Shown here in pieces: positions 33,910 to 44,271 of a stretch of DNA of 64,000 bases; positions within the stretch are counted from its first letter, which is position 1, and every line of letters starts with the position of its first letter. The DNA lies in assembly GCA_035711805.1 (NCBI GenBank), contig DASTBV010000147.1:104557-168556 (forward strand), given 5' to 3'. A program made the position numbers and the translations under genes. This stretch comes from Gp6-AA40 sp035711805 (GTDB taxonomy: Bacteria; Acidobacteriota; Vicinamibacteria; Vicinamibacterales; UBA2999). Below the pieces are notes generated by a model. That model was given only the letters and a program-made list of their open reading frames with translations. It had not been told where the DNA came from and did no database searches.

Positions 33910-35241
33910 ATGACACGCACCGAGCCGGCGCGCGGCATGCGCGACTTCCTGCCGGAGGACGTGCGGCGCCGCGAGTACGTCATCGGCATCGTCAAGCAGG
34001 TGTACGAGCGCTACGGCTACGAGCCGCTCGAGACCCCCGCCGCCGAAAACCTCGAAACCCTGATGGGCAAGTACGGGGACGAGGGCAATCAGCTCATTTT
34101 CAAGATCCTGAAGCGCGGCGAGCACGAGGCGAGCGGCCAGGCGGACCTGGCGCTCCGCTACGACCTGACCGTGCCGCTGGCGCGAGTCATCGCTCATCAC
34201 CAGAGCAAGCTGCCGCGGCTGTGGAAGCGCTACCAGATTCAGCCGGTATGGCGGGCGGACCGTCCGGCCCGCGGACGGTTCCGCGAGTTTTATCAGTGCG
34301 ATGTGGACTTCCTCGGCTCCACATCACCGGCAGTGGAAGCCGAACTGTGTGCTGCAGTAGCGGACGTCCTGAAGGAGCTCGGTTTCTCGGACTTCAGGAT
34401 CCGCCTGAATCACCGGCAGCTGCTGACTTCGATCCTGACGGCGGCGGGTATTCAGGAGCCGCTGCATACAACCGCGCTCGTGGCGATTGACAAGCTCGAC
34501 AAGATCGGACGCGATGCGGTGCATGCCGAACTGACGGCACGCGGCATCACGCCACAGTCCGCCGAATCGCTCCTTCAGCTAATGGAACACGGACGGGGCG
34601 AGCCCGGCACCAGCATCGGTTTCGGGTCAGACTTCGATGCCGTTGGCCTCGCCGCGTTGCAGAACACGTCCGAAATCGTGGCCCTCGCCAATGAAACATC
34701 GGCTGCGGGTCGTATTCAGCTTGACCTGACGCTCGCGCGCGGGTTGTCGTACTACACTGGCGCGATCATGGAGGTCAACGTTCCGGATCTCGCCGGAAGT
34801 CTCGGCGGCGGCGGACGTTACGACAACCTGGTGGGGATGTTCCTCGACCAGAGCATCCCTGCCTGCGGGTTCTCGCTCGGGCTGGAGCGGATCCTGGTCG
34901 TGATGGGGGAGCGCGGGATGTTCCCGGCGTCCGTGGCGACGACCCCCGCCGACGTCATGGTGGCCGTATTCGACGCCGCGGACATGCCCCACGCCATGCG
35001 GGTTGCCGGCAGCTTGCGGCAAGCGGGGCTGCGCGTCCTCATCTATCCGGATCCCGACAAGATCGGCAAGCAGATCAAGTACGCTGATTCACGAGGGATT
35101 CCGTTTGTCGCCATCCTCGGTGGCGACGAAATCGCGAACGGCACCCTGACGGTCAAACACCTCGCGGCGAAGACCCAGCACACATACGAACAGGACGGAG
35201 CCGGCGCGGCGATTCTGAAGGAACTGAAGCAACGTGGCTGA
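33910..35241 (+). CDS. hisS: Histidyl-tRNA synthetase
   Basis: Class II synthetase, 443 residues. N-terminal ARGMRDFLPED, motif 2 with RADRPARGRFREFYQCDVD, the histidine-binding LARGLSYYTG, motif 3 CGFSLGLERI and the C-terminal anticodon-binding domain (about 345-435). ATG 33910 is chosen because it lies at the conserved N terminus; upstream codons belong to the repeat. The aspS start overlaps its end by eight bases. Confidence 0.96.
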   Translation: MTRTEPARGMRDFLPEDVRRREYVIGIVKQVYERYGYEPLETPAAENLETLMGKYGDEGNQLIFKILKRGEHEASGQADLALRYDLTVPLARVIAHHQSKLPRLWKRYQIQPVWRADRPARGRFREFYQCDVDFLGSTSPAVEAELCAAVADVLKELGFSDFRIRLNHRQLLTSILTAAGIQEPLHTTALVAIDKLDKIGRDAVHAELTARGITPQSAESLLQLMEHGRGEPGTSIGFGSDFDAVGLAALQNTSEIVALANETSAAGRIQLDLTLARGLSYYTGAIMEVNVPDLAGSLGGGGRYDNLVGMFLDQSIPACGFSLGLERILVVMGERGMFPASVATTPADVMVAVFDAADMPHAMRVAGSLRQAGLRVLIYPDPDKIGKQIKYADSRGIPFVAILGGDEIANGTLTVKHLAAKTQHTYEQDGAGAAILKELKQRG

Positions 35242-37008
35242 ACAACTGGGGGAACTGACACGGACGCACACCTGCGGCGCGCTCCGCCCGGACGACGTGG
35301 GGGCCGACGTGGTGCTGCTCGGGTGGGTGCATCGCGTCCGCGATCTGGGCGGCCTCCTGTTCATCGACGTGCGGGATCGCGAGGGCGTCACGCAGGTCGT
35401 GTTCGACAAGGACGACGAGGCGCTGATGGCGAAGGCCAAGCGGCTCCGCTCGGAGTTCGTGGTCGCGGCTACCGGCCGTGTGCGCCGGCGATCGGCCGAC
35501 ACGGTGAACCCGAAGCTCTCGACGGGCGAGGTGGAAGTGGTCGTACGTCAGCTCGTGCTCCTCAACGAGGCGAAGACGCCGCCGTTTCCGATTGCCGACG
35601 AGACGCCGGTGGCCGAAGACGTACGCCTCAAGTACCGCTATCTCGACCTGCGCCGGCCCCGCCTGCAGGGGAACATGATCCTCCGCCACCGGGTGACTTC
35701 GATCACACGGCGCTATTTCGACGAGAACGGCTTTCTTGAAATTGAAACGCCGATTCTGACGAAATCCACTCCCGAAGGTGCACGCGATTACCTGGTACCG
35801 AGCCGTGTTCACCCTGGCGAGTTTTTTGCCCTGCCCCAATCGCCGCAGCTGTTCAAGCAGATCCTGATGGTCGCCGGAATGGACCGTTATGTACAGATCT
35901 GCAAATGCTTCCGCGACGAGGACCTGCGCGCGGATCGGCAGCCGGAATTCACGCAGGTCGACGTCGAGATGTCGTTCGCGCGGCCGGAGACGATTTTCGG
36001 TGTCATCGAACCGTTGATGAAGCAGATCTTCGCCGTGATAGGCCGCGAGATCACCACGCCGTTTCCACGCATGCCGTACGCCGAGGCGATCGCCAGGTAT
36101 GGATCCGACAAGCCTGATCTGCGCTGCGGCATGGCGATCGAGGATCTGCGCGAGTTCTTCCGCGAGTCCAGCTTCCGGGTGTTCCGCGAGATCGTGGCGA
36201 ACGGTGGAACCGTCCGCGGTTTCGTCGTCAGGAACGCCAGCGGCTATTCACGGAGCGAGGTGGACGGCCTGGTTGATCAGGCGAAGGCGCTCGGTGCGAC
36301 GGGGCTCGTCTGGGCTCGCCGCCTCGACGACGGCTCGGTGACCAGCTCGATCATGAAAGCGATGGGCGAGGACGCCGTCCGCAAACTGCTTGACGAGGCC
36401 CGAGTCAGCAACGGCGAACTGCTGCTGATAGCCGCCGGCGCACCCGACTCGACCTCGAAGCTGCTGGGCCAGCTCAGGCTGAACATCGCCCGTCGGGACA
36501 ATCTGCTGCCCGCAGATGGGTACGCCTTTACCTGGATCGTGGACTTCCCCTTGCTGGAATGGGACGCTGGGGAAGGCAAGTGGATTTACGTGCATCACCC
36601 GTTCACGTCGCCGCACGATGACGACATCGGCCGTCTCGAAACGGATCCGGGCGCTGCCCGGGCGAAGGCCTACGATCTGGTGCTGAACGGCAGCGAGATC
36701 GGCGGCGGCAGCATCCGTATCCACGACTCCACGCTGCAGCGCCGGATGTTCTCGCTCCTCAACATCAGCGAGGAGGAGGCGCGGACGCGGTTTGGATTCT
36801 TCCTCGAGGCCCTCGAATACGGCACGCCTCCGCACGGCGGGATTGCTCTTGGCCTCGATCGCGTCATCGCCATCCTGGCGGCAGAGTCCTCGATTCGCGA
36901 GGTGATCGCCTTCCCGAAGACGGCTGCGGCGGTGGATCTGATGTCGGACGCACCCTCCCAGGTTGACCCACGTCAGCTCCGCGAGCTGCACATCCGGATC
37001 GCGAACAC

Positions 37009-37012
<4 letters not shown>
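35234..37012 (+). CDS. aspS: Aspartyl-tRNA synthetase
   Basis: Class II synthetase, bacterial type, 592 residues. OB anticodon domain GWVHRVRDLGGLLFIDVRDREG in pieces, FLEIETPILTKSTPEGARD, motif 2 CFRDEDLRADRQPEFTQVD, a GAD insertion (about 300-400) and motif 3 GIALGLDRVIAIL. A Leu in RDLGG is the residue usually seen in discriminating enzymes, but this is weak evidence. GTG start overlaps hisS. Confidence 0.95.
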
Positions 37013-37992
<980 letters not shown>

Positions 37993-38436
37993 GTTCCACC
38001 GCCGGCTGACCGTAGAGATCGTGCTGCCGCCCGGCGTCCGCGCGCCGGGGCTCGCGGCCTGGCTCGAGCTGGTCGCGCCCGCCCGCGGGCGGGGTACTGT
38101 CATCGTTGCGGTGGTTCCCGACGGTCGCGTGCGGGAGCTGAATCGCCGCTATCGCGATAAAAACCTTCCCACGGACGTCCTGTCGTTTCCCGCCGATGAG
38201 CCCGGCCAGCTCGGCGATATCGTGATCGCGCTGGATGTTGCACGGCGACAGGCCAGGGCGGCAGGGCACAGCCTGGCCACGGAATTTCGGGTGCTTGCCC
38301 TGCACGGGCTGCTGCACCTTCTTGGCTATGATCACGAGCGCGACAACGGCGAAATGAGACGACTTGAACAGCGCCTGCGCCGTGCGGGCGGATTGCGGGA
38401 AGGTCTCATCGAGCGTGAGGCGCCGCGCCCCGCTCG

Positions 38437-39675
38437 ATGACGCCTCTCGCCATCTTCCTGCTCGGCTGCGCCACCGTCTTCCTCGGCGCGATCCAGGCGG
38501 CTTTCAGCGCGCTGATGCGGCTGTCGCTGCGGCTGATGGCCGAACGCGGCGGCCGCAGCGACCGGCTCGGCCACTACCTCGACGATCCGATGCAGCTCTT
38601 CGTCCCGCTGCGGTTGCTGCTCGGGATCTGCATCGTGGCGGCCGGCGTGCTCATCGCGCGCGTCAGCGACGTGCGTGACGCGACGTCGATCGCCGTCTTC
38701 GTCGTCTCGCTGATTTCCTTCGTGGTCGTATGCGAGCACGTGCTGCCGATGCTGATCGTACGAGCCAACCCGGAGCAGGCGCTCGATCTGATGCTGCCGG
38801 TGTTCCACGTGATGGCGCGTGCGCTTCTGCCGGTGACGCTCACGATCATCCGTATCTTCGGGCCGCGCCGCGACCGGGAATCCGCCAACGGCGGCAACGG
38901 CAGCGAATCCGAGGCCGAGACACCGCCCAACGCGACGGAATCGGCGGCCGACGACGCCATTTCGGACGAGGAAGGGCGGGAGCTCCTCCAGTCGATCGTC
39001 GATTTCACCGAAACCGTGGCCCGTGAGGTCATGACACCGCGGCCCGACATCGTCGCCGTGCACGTGGATACGTCGCTGGCCGATCTGCGGGCTCTGTTTC
39101 GCGAGGAGCAGTACTCGCGCATGCCGGTGTATCGCGACAGCCTCGACAACATCCTCGGCATCGTGTTCGTCAAGGATCTAGTCGCGCTGCCGCCGGACGC
39201 GGCGCCGCCGATGACGACGCTGATGCGGACGGCGCACTTCGTGCCCGAGAGCAAGCGGGTGTCGGAGCTGCTCAAGGAGATGCAGCGTCGGCAGCTGCAG
39301 ATGGCCATCGTCGTGGATGAATACGGCGGCACGGCGGGGCTCGTCACGCTCGAGGATTTACTCGAGGAAATCGTCGGCGAGATCCGCGACGAGTACGACG
39401 TCGAGAGCGAGACGGTGACCGACGAAGGCAATGGCGTCTTTACGTTCAGCGGCAAGGTGAACGTCGATGAAGTCCGCGAACGTTTGGGCGTGGATATCGA
39501 GCGCGAGGGCTTCGAGACGGTCGGCGGATTCCTGCTGTCGCAGCTTGGGCGGATGCCGTATGTTGGCGAGATCGTCGAAATCGACGAGCTCGTCTTCGAG
39601 GTGCTCGAGGTCGAGCGGCGGCGCATCACCAAGGTACGCGTGCGGCGGCGGCCGGAACCGGCCAGGGAGCCGTAA
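38437..39675 (+). CDS. HlyC/CorC family CBS-domain transporter
   Basis: 412-residue membrane protein. N-terminal DUF21-like region with about four membrane segments (about 1-145), an acidic Ser/Gly linker, a CBS pair (about 195-325; REVMTPRPDIVAV and LVTLEDLLEEIVGEI) and a C-terminal CorC_HlyC domain (about 335-410; GGFLLSQLGRMPYVGE). The family is tied to magnesium or cobalt efflux. Coupled by ATGA to ybeY, as in many genomes. Confidence 0.88.
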   Translation: MTPLAIFLLGCATVFLGAIQAAFSALMRLSLRLMAERGGRSDRLGHYLDDPMQLFVPLRLLLGICIVAAGVLIARVSDVRDATSIAVFVVSLISFVVVCEHVLPMLIVRANPEQALDLMLPVFHVMARALLPVTLTIIRIFGPRRDRESANGGNGSESEAETPPNATESAADDAISDEEGRELLQSIVDFTETVAREVMTPRPDIVAVHVDTSLADLRALFREEQYSRMPVYRDSLDNILGIVFVKDLVALPPDAAPPMTTLMRTAHFVPESKRVSELLKEMQRRQLQMAIVVDEYGGTAGLVTLEDLLEEIVGEIRDEYDVESETVTDEGNGVFTFSGKVNVDEVRERLGVDIEREGFETVGGFLLSQLGRMPYVGEIVEIDELVFEVLEVERRRITKVRVRRRPEPAREP

Positions 39676-40628
39676 TGCCCACACGGCCGGATCTCGTCGT
39701 CCTTCACGAACACCCGGAGTGGCAGAAGCCGCTCTTCGACGCCCTCGAGCGCCGGGGAGTCGCCTACGCGCCATTCGATCTCAAACACGCGGCCTTCAGC
39801 AATGACGAAACGGCGCTGGCGAGGCTGTATTTCAATCAGGCGAGCCCGAGTGCCTACGTCCGGGGCAATACCCGCGCCGTCCCGCTCGCGCTCGCCTATA
39901 TGCGGACACTGGAGCGGCGCGGGGCGCGTGTGCTGAACGGCGCCGAGGTCTTCGCGCTGGAGTTGAGCAAGAGCGCGCAGGCGACGCTGCTGCGTACGCT
40001 CGGCATCGACACGCCATGGTCGATCACGTTCAACGACGCGGCGGCACTCCGCGCGTACCAGGACACGATTCGCTGGCCGGCGATCCTCAAGCCTGATCAG
40101 GGCGGCAGCGGTGCGCGTATTCATGTCGTCGAATCGCTGGAGCACGTCTGCTCGATCCTCTCAGCCAATCCAGAGGTGTGGCTCCCGGATAACCTGTTCC
40201 TCCTGCAGGAATACCTGCCGCACGACCCTGACCACGGCATCGTCCGGCTCGAGTTCCTCGGCGGCGAGCTCCTGTACGCGATGCGGGTCAAAACCCACGG
40301 CCGCTTCAATTTGTGCCCATCGCCGGTCTGCAACCCGGACGACGGCGACGGCGTGTGCGAAGTACCGGAGGTGCATGCACCTCCGGTCGAGTTCTATCCT
40401 TACATCGAGGTGCCAAGAGACGCGGTGGAGGTGGCCGGACGGATCGTGCGTGCGGCCAGGCTGGACGTGGGCGGCATCGAGTATCTCGAGACACCAGACG
40501 GCCGGCGGGTCTTCTACGACATCAACGCCAACTCGAACCTCCGCCCGTCCGTTGCAGCCGCCTTCGGATTCGATCCCTTCGAGCGCGTTGTCGACTTCCT
40601 CCAACGGGAGTTAGAACGAACGGCGTGA
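39675..40628 (+). CDS. RimK-like ATP-grasp protein, substrate unknown
   Basis: 317-residue ATP-grasp ligase-type protein. N-terminal domain (about 1-100), ATP-binding region with WPAILKPDQGGSGARIHVV and LFLLQEYLPH, and a metal/catalytic block near FYDINANSNLRPSV. This arrangement fits amide- or ester-forming ligases, but I cannot name a substrate. It overlaps the CorC gene by one base and era by four, an unusual insertion into a conserved RNA-processing block. A 24-bp perfect palindrome lies inside it. Confidence 0.8.
   Translation: MPTRPDLVVLHEHPEWQKPLFDALERRGVAYAPFDLKHAAFSNDETALARLYFNQASPSAYVRGNTRAVPLALAYMRTLERRGARVLNGAEVFALELSKSAQATLLRTLGIDTPWSITFNDAAALRAYQDTIRWPAILKPDQGGSGARIHVVESLEHVCSILSANPEVWLPDNLFLLQEYLPHDPDHGIVRLEFLGGELLYAMRVKTHGRFNLCPSPVCNPDDGDGVCEVPEVHAPPVEFYPYIEVPRDAVEVAGRIVRAARLDVGGIEYLETPDGRRVFYDINANSNLRPSVAAAFGFDPFERVVDFLQRELERTA
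40364..40387. repeat. 24-bp perfect palindrome inside the ATP-grasp gene
   Basis: ACCGGAGGTGCA joined directly to its reverse complement, with no loop. It encodes part of PEVHAPPVEF. A loopless palindrome of this length is notable because perfect self-complementarity is hard to keep in coding DNA. Confidence 0.9.
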
Positions 40629-41518
40629 AATCGGGTTTCGTGTCGCTGCTCGGCCGGCCGAACGCCGGGAAATCGACGCTGCTCAACCGCATCATCGGCC
40701 AGAAGCTCGCCATCGTCTCCGACAAGCCGCAGACCACGCGCACAAGGGTCGTCGGTGTGAAGAACTACCCGGAAGGGCAGGTAGTGTTCGTCGACACGCC
40801 AGGCGTCCACAAGCCGATGCACCGGCTCAACGTGCGGATGGTGGACATCGCGCGCGAGTCGATGCGCGAGGTTGACGTGCTGGCCTTGATCGTGGACGCG
40901 TCGGTGAAGCCGGGCAAGGGCGATCGGTACATGCTCGATCTGATGAAGGAAGCGACCCAGCCGGCAATTCTGGTCCTCAACAAGGTCGATCTCGTGGCAA
41001 AGCAAAAGCTCCTGCCGCTCATCGATCACTACCGGCAGGAGCACCCATTCGCCGAGATCGTGCCGGCATCGGCGTCGGACGGCACGAACGTGGACGTCCT
41101 CGAGAAGCTGTTTCTGCAGTACCTGCCGGAAGGCGAGCCGTTGTATCCGCCCGACTACCTGACGGCTCAGAGCGAGCGCTTCTTCGTTGCCGAAGTGGTG
41201 CGCGAGCAGGTGCTGCAGCTGACCCACGACGAGCTGCCGTTCTCGACCGCGGTGGTCGTCGATCGGTTCGACGAATCAGCCGATGACGAGCGAGTGGACC
41301 TGTATTGCACGATCCTCGTGGACCGTGAATCGCAGAAGCCGATCGTGATCGGGAAGGGCGGCGCCATGATCAAGCAGATCGGCACCGCCGCACGCGCTGA
41401 GCTGGAGCGATACCTCGAGAAGCACGTCTATCTCGATCTGCACGTGAAGGTGAAATCGGAGTGGCGCGACGACGAGCGGATGCTGGACGAGATCAAGGCC
41501 CAGAACAGAGAACCCTAG
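40625..41518 (+). CDS. era: GTPase Era
   Basis: Ribosome assembly GTPase that binds the 16S rRNA 3' end. 297 residues: G1 GRPNAGKST, switch region SDKPQTTRTR, G3 DTPGVHK, G4 NKVD, and a C-terminal KH domain with IVIGKGGAMIKQIG. GTG start overlaps the ATP-grasp stop (GTGA). It is followed by repeats and no terminator that I can see. Confidence 0.96.
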   Translation: MKSGFVSLLGRPNAGKSTLLNRIIGQKLAIVSDKPQTTRTRVVGVKNYPEGQVVFVDTPGVHKPMHRLNVRMVDIARESMREVDVLALIVDASVKPGKGDRYMLDLMKEATQPAILVLNKVDLVAKQKLLPLIDHYRQEHPFAEIVPASASDGTNVDVLEKLFLQYLPEGEPLYPPDYLTAQSERFFVAEVVREQVLQLTHDELPFSTAVVVDRFDESADDERVDLYCTILVDRESQKPIVIGKGGAMIKQIGTAARAELERYLEKHVYLDLHVKVKSEWRDDERMLDEIKAQNREP

Positions 41519-41558
41519 ACCTGAAGATGAAAGGCCGACCTGAAGGTAGACCTGATTC

Positions 41559-41611
41559 CGTGGCGCGAACCCTGCGGGTTCGCGCGGCGAGCCTTGCAGG
41601 CTCGCCCCACG
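41559..41611. repeat. Cloverleaf-like double-hairpin repeat, copy 2
   Basis: Same element as 18366-18420: CGTGG/CCACG outer stem, GCGAACCC/GGGTTCGC and GCGAGCC/GGCTCGC inner hairpins. It lies between the convergent era and the minus-strand exported gene. Confidence 0.85.
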
Positions 41612-41629
41612 AAAATACGGCCAGATTGG

Positions 41630-42037
41630 TTAAGGCGTCAGCATCCGCTCCTTGCCGTCTTCGTTTTTCAGCTTCAAGGTCGTGGACGTGTCCTTGGCAC
41701 CGATGCTTACATATGTTTGATGGGTCCCGGTCGGACCGGCTAAGGACATTCCCGAGCCGCCGCCCTCTGACGTGCTGATCTTGACCGCCGGACGCCCCCG
41801 GTCGGTGATCAGACGCAACAGCACGGTCTCGGGGAAGGTGGACCCGTTTGCGGATTTCTCCTCGGGCATCACGCTGATGCTGGCCCGCACCCGTCCTTTT
41901 GCATCGACGATCTCCAGACCCCGCCCACGCAGCATTGCCTCCGACGCAATCGCTGGCTTGTTGACCTGTGAAATCAGCAGGGCGAGCAGGAACAGGTTGA
42001 CGACGGTGAGCACGATTCCGAATCGTTGTGGATTCAT
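41630..42037 (-). CDS. Small membrane-anchored exported protein, function unknown
   Basis: 135 residues. One N-terminal helix (about 8-24, IVLTVVNLFLLALLI) then a beta-rich exported domain with RGRGLEIVDAKGRVRASISV, LLRLITDRGRPAVKI and LKLKNEDGKER. A GAGG lies six bases before ATG 42037. It is the last gene of the sigma/anti-sigma run. Proteins of this shape occur widely without assigned function. Confidence 0.75.
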   Translation of the reverse strand: MNPQRFGIVLTVVNLFLLALLISQVNKPAIASEAMLRGRGLEIVDAKGRVRASISVMPEEKSANGSTFPETVLLRLITDRGRPAVKISTSEGGGSGMSLAGPTGTHQTYVSIGAKDTSTTLKLKNEDGKERMLTP

Positions 42038-42044
42038 AGGAACC

Positions 42045-42536
42045 TCAGGATTGTGAACGCGCGAGCGCGGCAACCGCATCGTCGACCTGCTTCTTCGTAG
42101 CGGGTTCGCGCAGCACTTCGCTCTTCTCGCGGATGAATGTTCCCTTGCTGACGGCGACGAGCGTGCTGGCCTCAGCCTTGGGGGATGCGCACGTCCCCTT
42201 CAGGTGCAATACCCACGCACCTTCCTGCGGCCACTGCTGATGGATGGCGTAGACCGCCTCCGCCGGCTCGACCGCGGTTAATGTGACCGGCAGCGATTGT
42301 CGCTTGCCGGCAACCACCCCTTCGGCAGTGCCGGTGATTCGCACGTTCGCGAGGTCCTGGCACACCACCGCGCGCACCGCGACGATCAGCTTCTTGTCGG
42401 TCTTCTTGAAATACTTGTTGACTCCCAACGCCACGGGGGAGCCGATCTCAACGCGGAACATCGTTCCAGCCGTCGCCGAGGCTGCGACAACGGCGATGGT
42501 AGCGGTTCCCGCGGCGAGCAATCGGATCAGAGACAT
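42045..42536 (-). CDS. Small exported protein, function unknown
   Basis: 163 residues with a signal peptide (about 1-23, RLLAAGTATIAVVAASATA), a beta-rich core (KLIVAVRAVVCQDLANVRITGTAEG and QEGAWVLHLKGTC) and a charged C-terminal helix (TKKQVDDAVAAL). Two cysteines could form a disulfide. It lies seven bases before the next gene and 74 after the anti-sigma gene, with two hairpin repeats between. Confidence 0.72.
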   Translation of the reverse strand: MSLIRLLAAGTATIAVVAASATAGTMFRVEIGSPVALGVNKYFKKTDKKLIVAVRAVVCQDLANVRITGTAEGVVAGKRQSLPVTLTAVEPAEAVYAIHQQWPQEGAWVLHLKGTCASPKAEASTLVAVSKGTFIREKSEVLREPATKKQVDDAVAALARSQS

Positions 42537-42554
42537 ATGAGGGCTCCTTTCAAG

Positions 42555-42602
42555 GTCCGCCTGAAGGCGGACACTACGCCGGTTCGTCCGCCTGAAGGCG
42601 GA
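42555..42602. repeat. Two GTCCGCC/GGCGGA hairpin repeats
   Basis: Two copies (42555-42572 and 42586-42602) with a TGAA loop. The first continues into ACACTACGCC like the kdsB copy. They sit between the anti-sigma gene and the small exported gene and may separate their expression. Confidence 0.9.
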
Positions 42603-42610
42603 AGCGACGG

Positions 42611-43642
42611 TCACCATTTCCAGGCGAGCTCTTCTCGCCACTCCCGAAGCGCGTCCGCGTCGAGTGCCAGTATCTGACTGCGCGAGACCCCTGCCGGCGG
42701 CGGCGCGAACGCCGCAATCCCGTCGTAAACGCGAACCCTGTCCGGCTCGCCGACTCGCGACAACAAGTGCCACAGCGTGAGGGTGTCGCGCGTACGTGCT
42801 TCCCGGATGATGACGGCGAGCGCCTCTGTGCGCCGCCTCCCTTCATCGAAATCATCCACAGCCTCCTTCAGCGCGGCAGGCGCATCTTCGAAGTACGGCG
42901 TCCCGGGACCCGCGCCGGGCCTGGTCCTGCAGATGGCTCCAGCCGGCACCAGCGATTCGCGACCCTTGAACTCCAGCGCGGCCCAGCCCGACGTCATTCT
43001 GAGCTGCCCGGCGCCGTCCTCGCCGACCGTGACGGTGTAGGCGCAGCCGAGATCGACAACCGTGCTCGCCGGGGTATCCACGATGAAGAGGCGGGGCGGC
43101 GCGACGATTTCCGCGCTGATGGTCCCACGCGCCAGCGCCAGCCGGTACTCGGATTCGCTGACCTCGCCGAGACGGACACGGGTCCCGGGCGCAACGTCAA
43201 CGGTGCCCAGTGCCCCGACGGTGATGCGAGCCTCTGAGCCATCGTCCGTTTCGACCCACTCGCCACTGGTCATGCGGCGCGAGATGCCATCCTTCGTCTG
43301 CGCCACCTCCCATGGACCAGCGACGGAGTCGCGGGTCCACCAGTAGGCGCTACCGGCAATGACCAGCAGCACGGCGCAGGCAGCCGCCCACCGCAGCGGG
43401 AGACGGGCGGCAACGGTGCGGTGCGGCCCGGCCAGTGCTGCATCGATTCCGTGCCAGACAGATGGGGGAGCGCTGACGGTGGTCAACTGACGAACCAGCG
43501 TCGCCGAAAACTGAATCTCATCGAGCGCAGCCCGGCACCGCTCGCACGATGCGAGGTGCGCCTCGACGCGCTGTCTCTCGACGGCCGGGAGTTCGCCGTC
43601 GTAGTACCGCGTCAACGATTGATCAACGTGCCTGGTGAACAT
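42611..43642 (-). CDS. Anti-sigma factor with zinc finger and FecR-type domain
   Basis: 343 residues. An N-terminal zf-HC2-like site (His5 in RHVDQ, then CERCRAAL) for binding the sigma factor, one membrane helix (about 82-103), a periplasmic FecR-like domain (about 125-225, RMTSGEWVETDDGSEARITVG) and a C-terminal helical tail. It overlaps the upstream sigma gene by 20 bases, the usual sigma/anti-sigma arrangement. The signal it senses is unknown. Confidence 0.87.
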   Translation of the reverse strand: MFTRHVDQSLTRYYDGELPAVERQRVEAHLASCERCRAALDEIQFSATLVRQLTTVSAPPSVWHGIDAALAGPHRTVAARLPLRWAAACAVLLVIAGSAYWWTRDSVAGPWEVAQTKDGISRRMTSGEWVETDDGSEARITVGALGTVDVAPGTRVRLGEVSESEYRLALARGTISAEIVAPPRLFIVDTPASTVVDLGCAYTVTVGEDGAGQLRMTSGWAALEFKGRESLVPAGAICRTRPGAGPGTPYFEDAPAALKEAVDDFDEGRRRTEALAVIIREARTRDTLTLWHLLSRVGEPDRVRVYDGIAAFAPPPAGVSRSQILALDADALREWREELAWKW

Positions 43643-44177
43643 TTCGTATTGGCGCCAGCTTCTTCGCCAGCAAACGATGTCCTCGGCTCAGACGGGACGC
43701 CACCGTGCCGATCGAGCAGTTGAGCGCCCTTGCCATGTCTGAATAGGACAGATCGTCGAAATATCGCAGGAGGATGGCCGCGCGCAGCTTCGCCGGCAGC
43801 GTCGCAATCGCCTGCTGCACCGATGCCGCCAGCTGCTTCTGCGCGAACGACTCCTCGTGCGAGCCGGGCGCCGGCATGCGGTCGAGCACCACCGGGTCGC
43901 CGGCGTCCGCGTCCCTGCGGCGGCTGCGCGACCGATCGACACACGCGTTGACGACCATCCGGTAGAGCCACGTCGAGAACGCGGCGTCTCCGCGAAATCG
44001 GGCGATCTCACGCATCAACTTCAGGAACACCTGCTGGGTTACCTCGCTTGCCGCATCGGCATCCGCATGAAAGAAGTAGAACGCGATCGAGTAGACGCGG
44101 TCCTTGTACGCCTCGTACAGCGCCCGGAACGCTTCCCGGTCCCCGCGGCGACAGGCCTCGAGGATTTCGGGGCTCAC
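43623..44177 (-). CDS. ECF RNA polymerase sigma factor
   Basis: 184 residues with both sigma regions. Region 2 AFRALYEAYKDRVYSIAFYF and TQQVFLKLMREIARFRGDAAFSTWLYRMVVNACVD; region 4 ATLPAKLRAAILLRYFDDLSYSDMARAL then IGTVASRLSRG helix-turn-helix. I prefer GTG 44177 with GGGGGTGG upstream, though an in-frame GTG at 44195 is also possible. Cotranscribed with its anti-sigma factor; it may activate its own promoter (44204-44231). Confidence 0.92.
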   Translation of the reverse strand: MSPEILEACRRGDREAFRALYEAYKDRVYSIAFYFFHADADAASEVTQQVFLKLMREIARFRGDAAFSTWLYRMVVNACVDRSRSRRRDADAGDPVVLDRMPAPGSHEESFAQKQLAASVQQAIATLPAKLRAAILLRYFDDLSYSDMARALNCSIGTVASRLSRGHRLLAKKLAPIRNVHQAR

Positions 44178-44203
44178 GTCGCCACCCCCACCCACCTGAC
44201 CAT

Positions 44204-44231
44204 TAGACGCGCCGATCTTCGTGTTTCTTCC
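44204..44231 (-). promoter_or_regulatory. Candidate ECF-type promoter of the sigma/anti-sigma operon
   Basis: On the minus strand GGAAGA (44231-44226) and CGTCTA (44209-44204) are separated by 16 bases. This resembles the GGAAC-N16/17-CGTC pattern of many ECF promoters and lies just upstream of the sigma start, so autoregulation is likely but unproven. Confidence 0.45.
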
Positions 44232-44271
44232 GTGCTACATTTAGCCGTTTATCAGTGTCGGAAGATTCACA

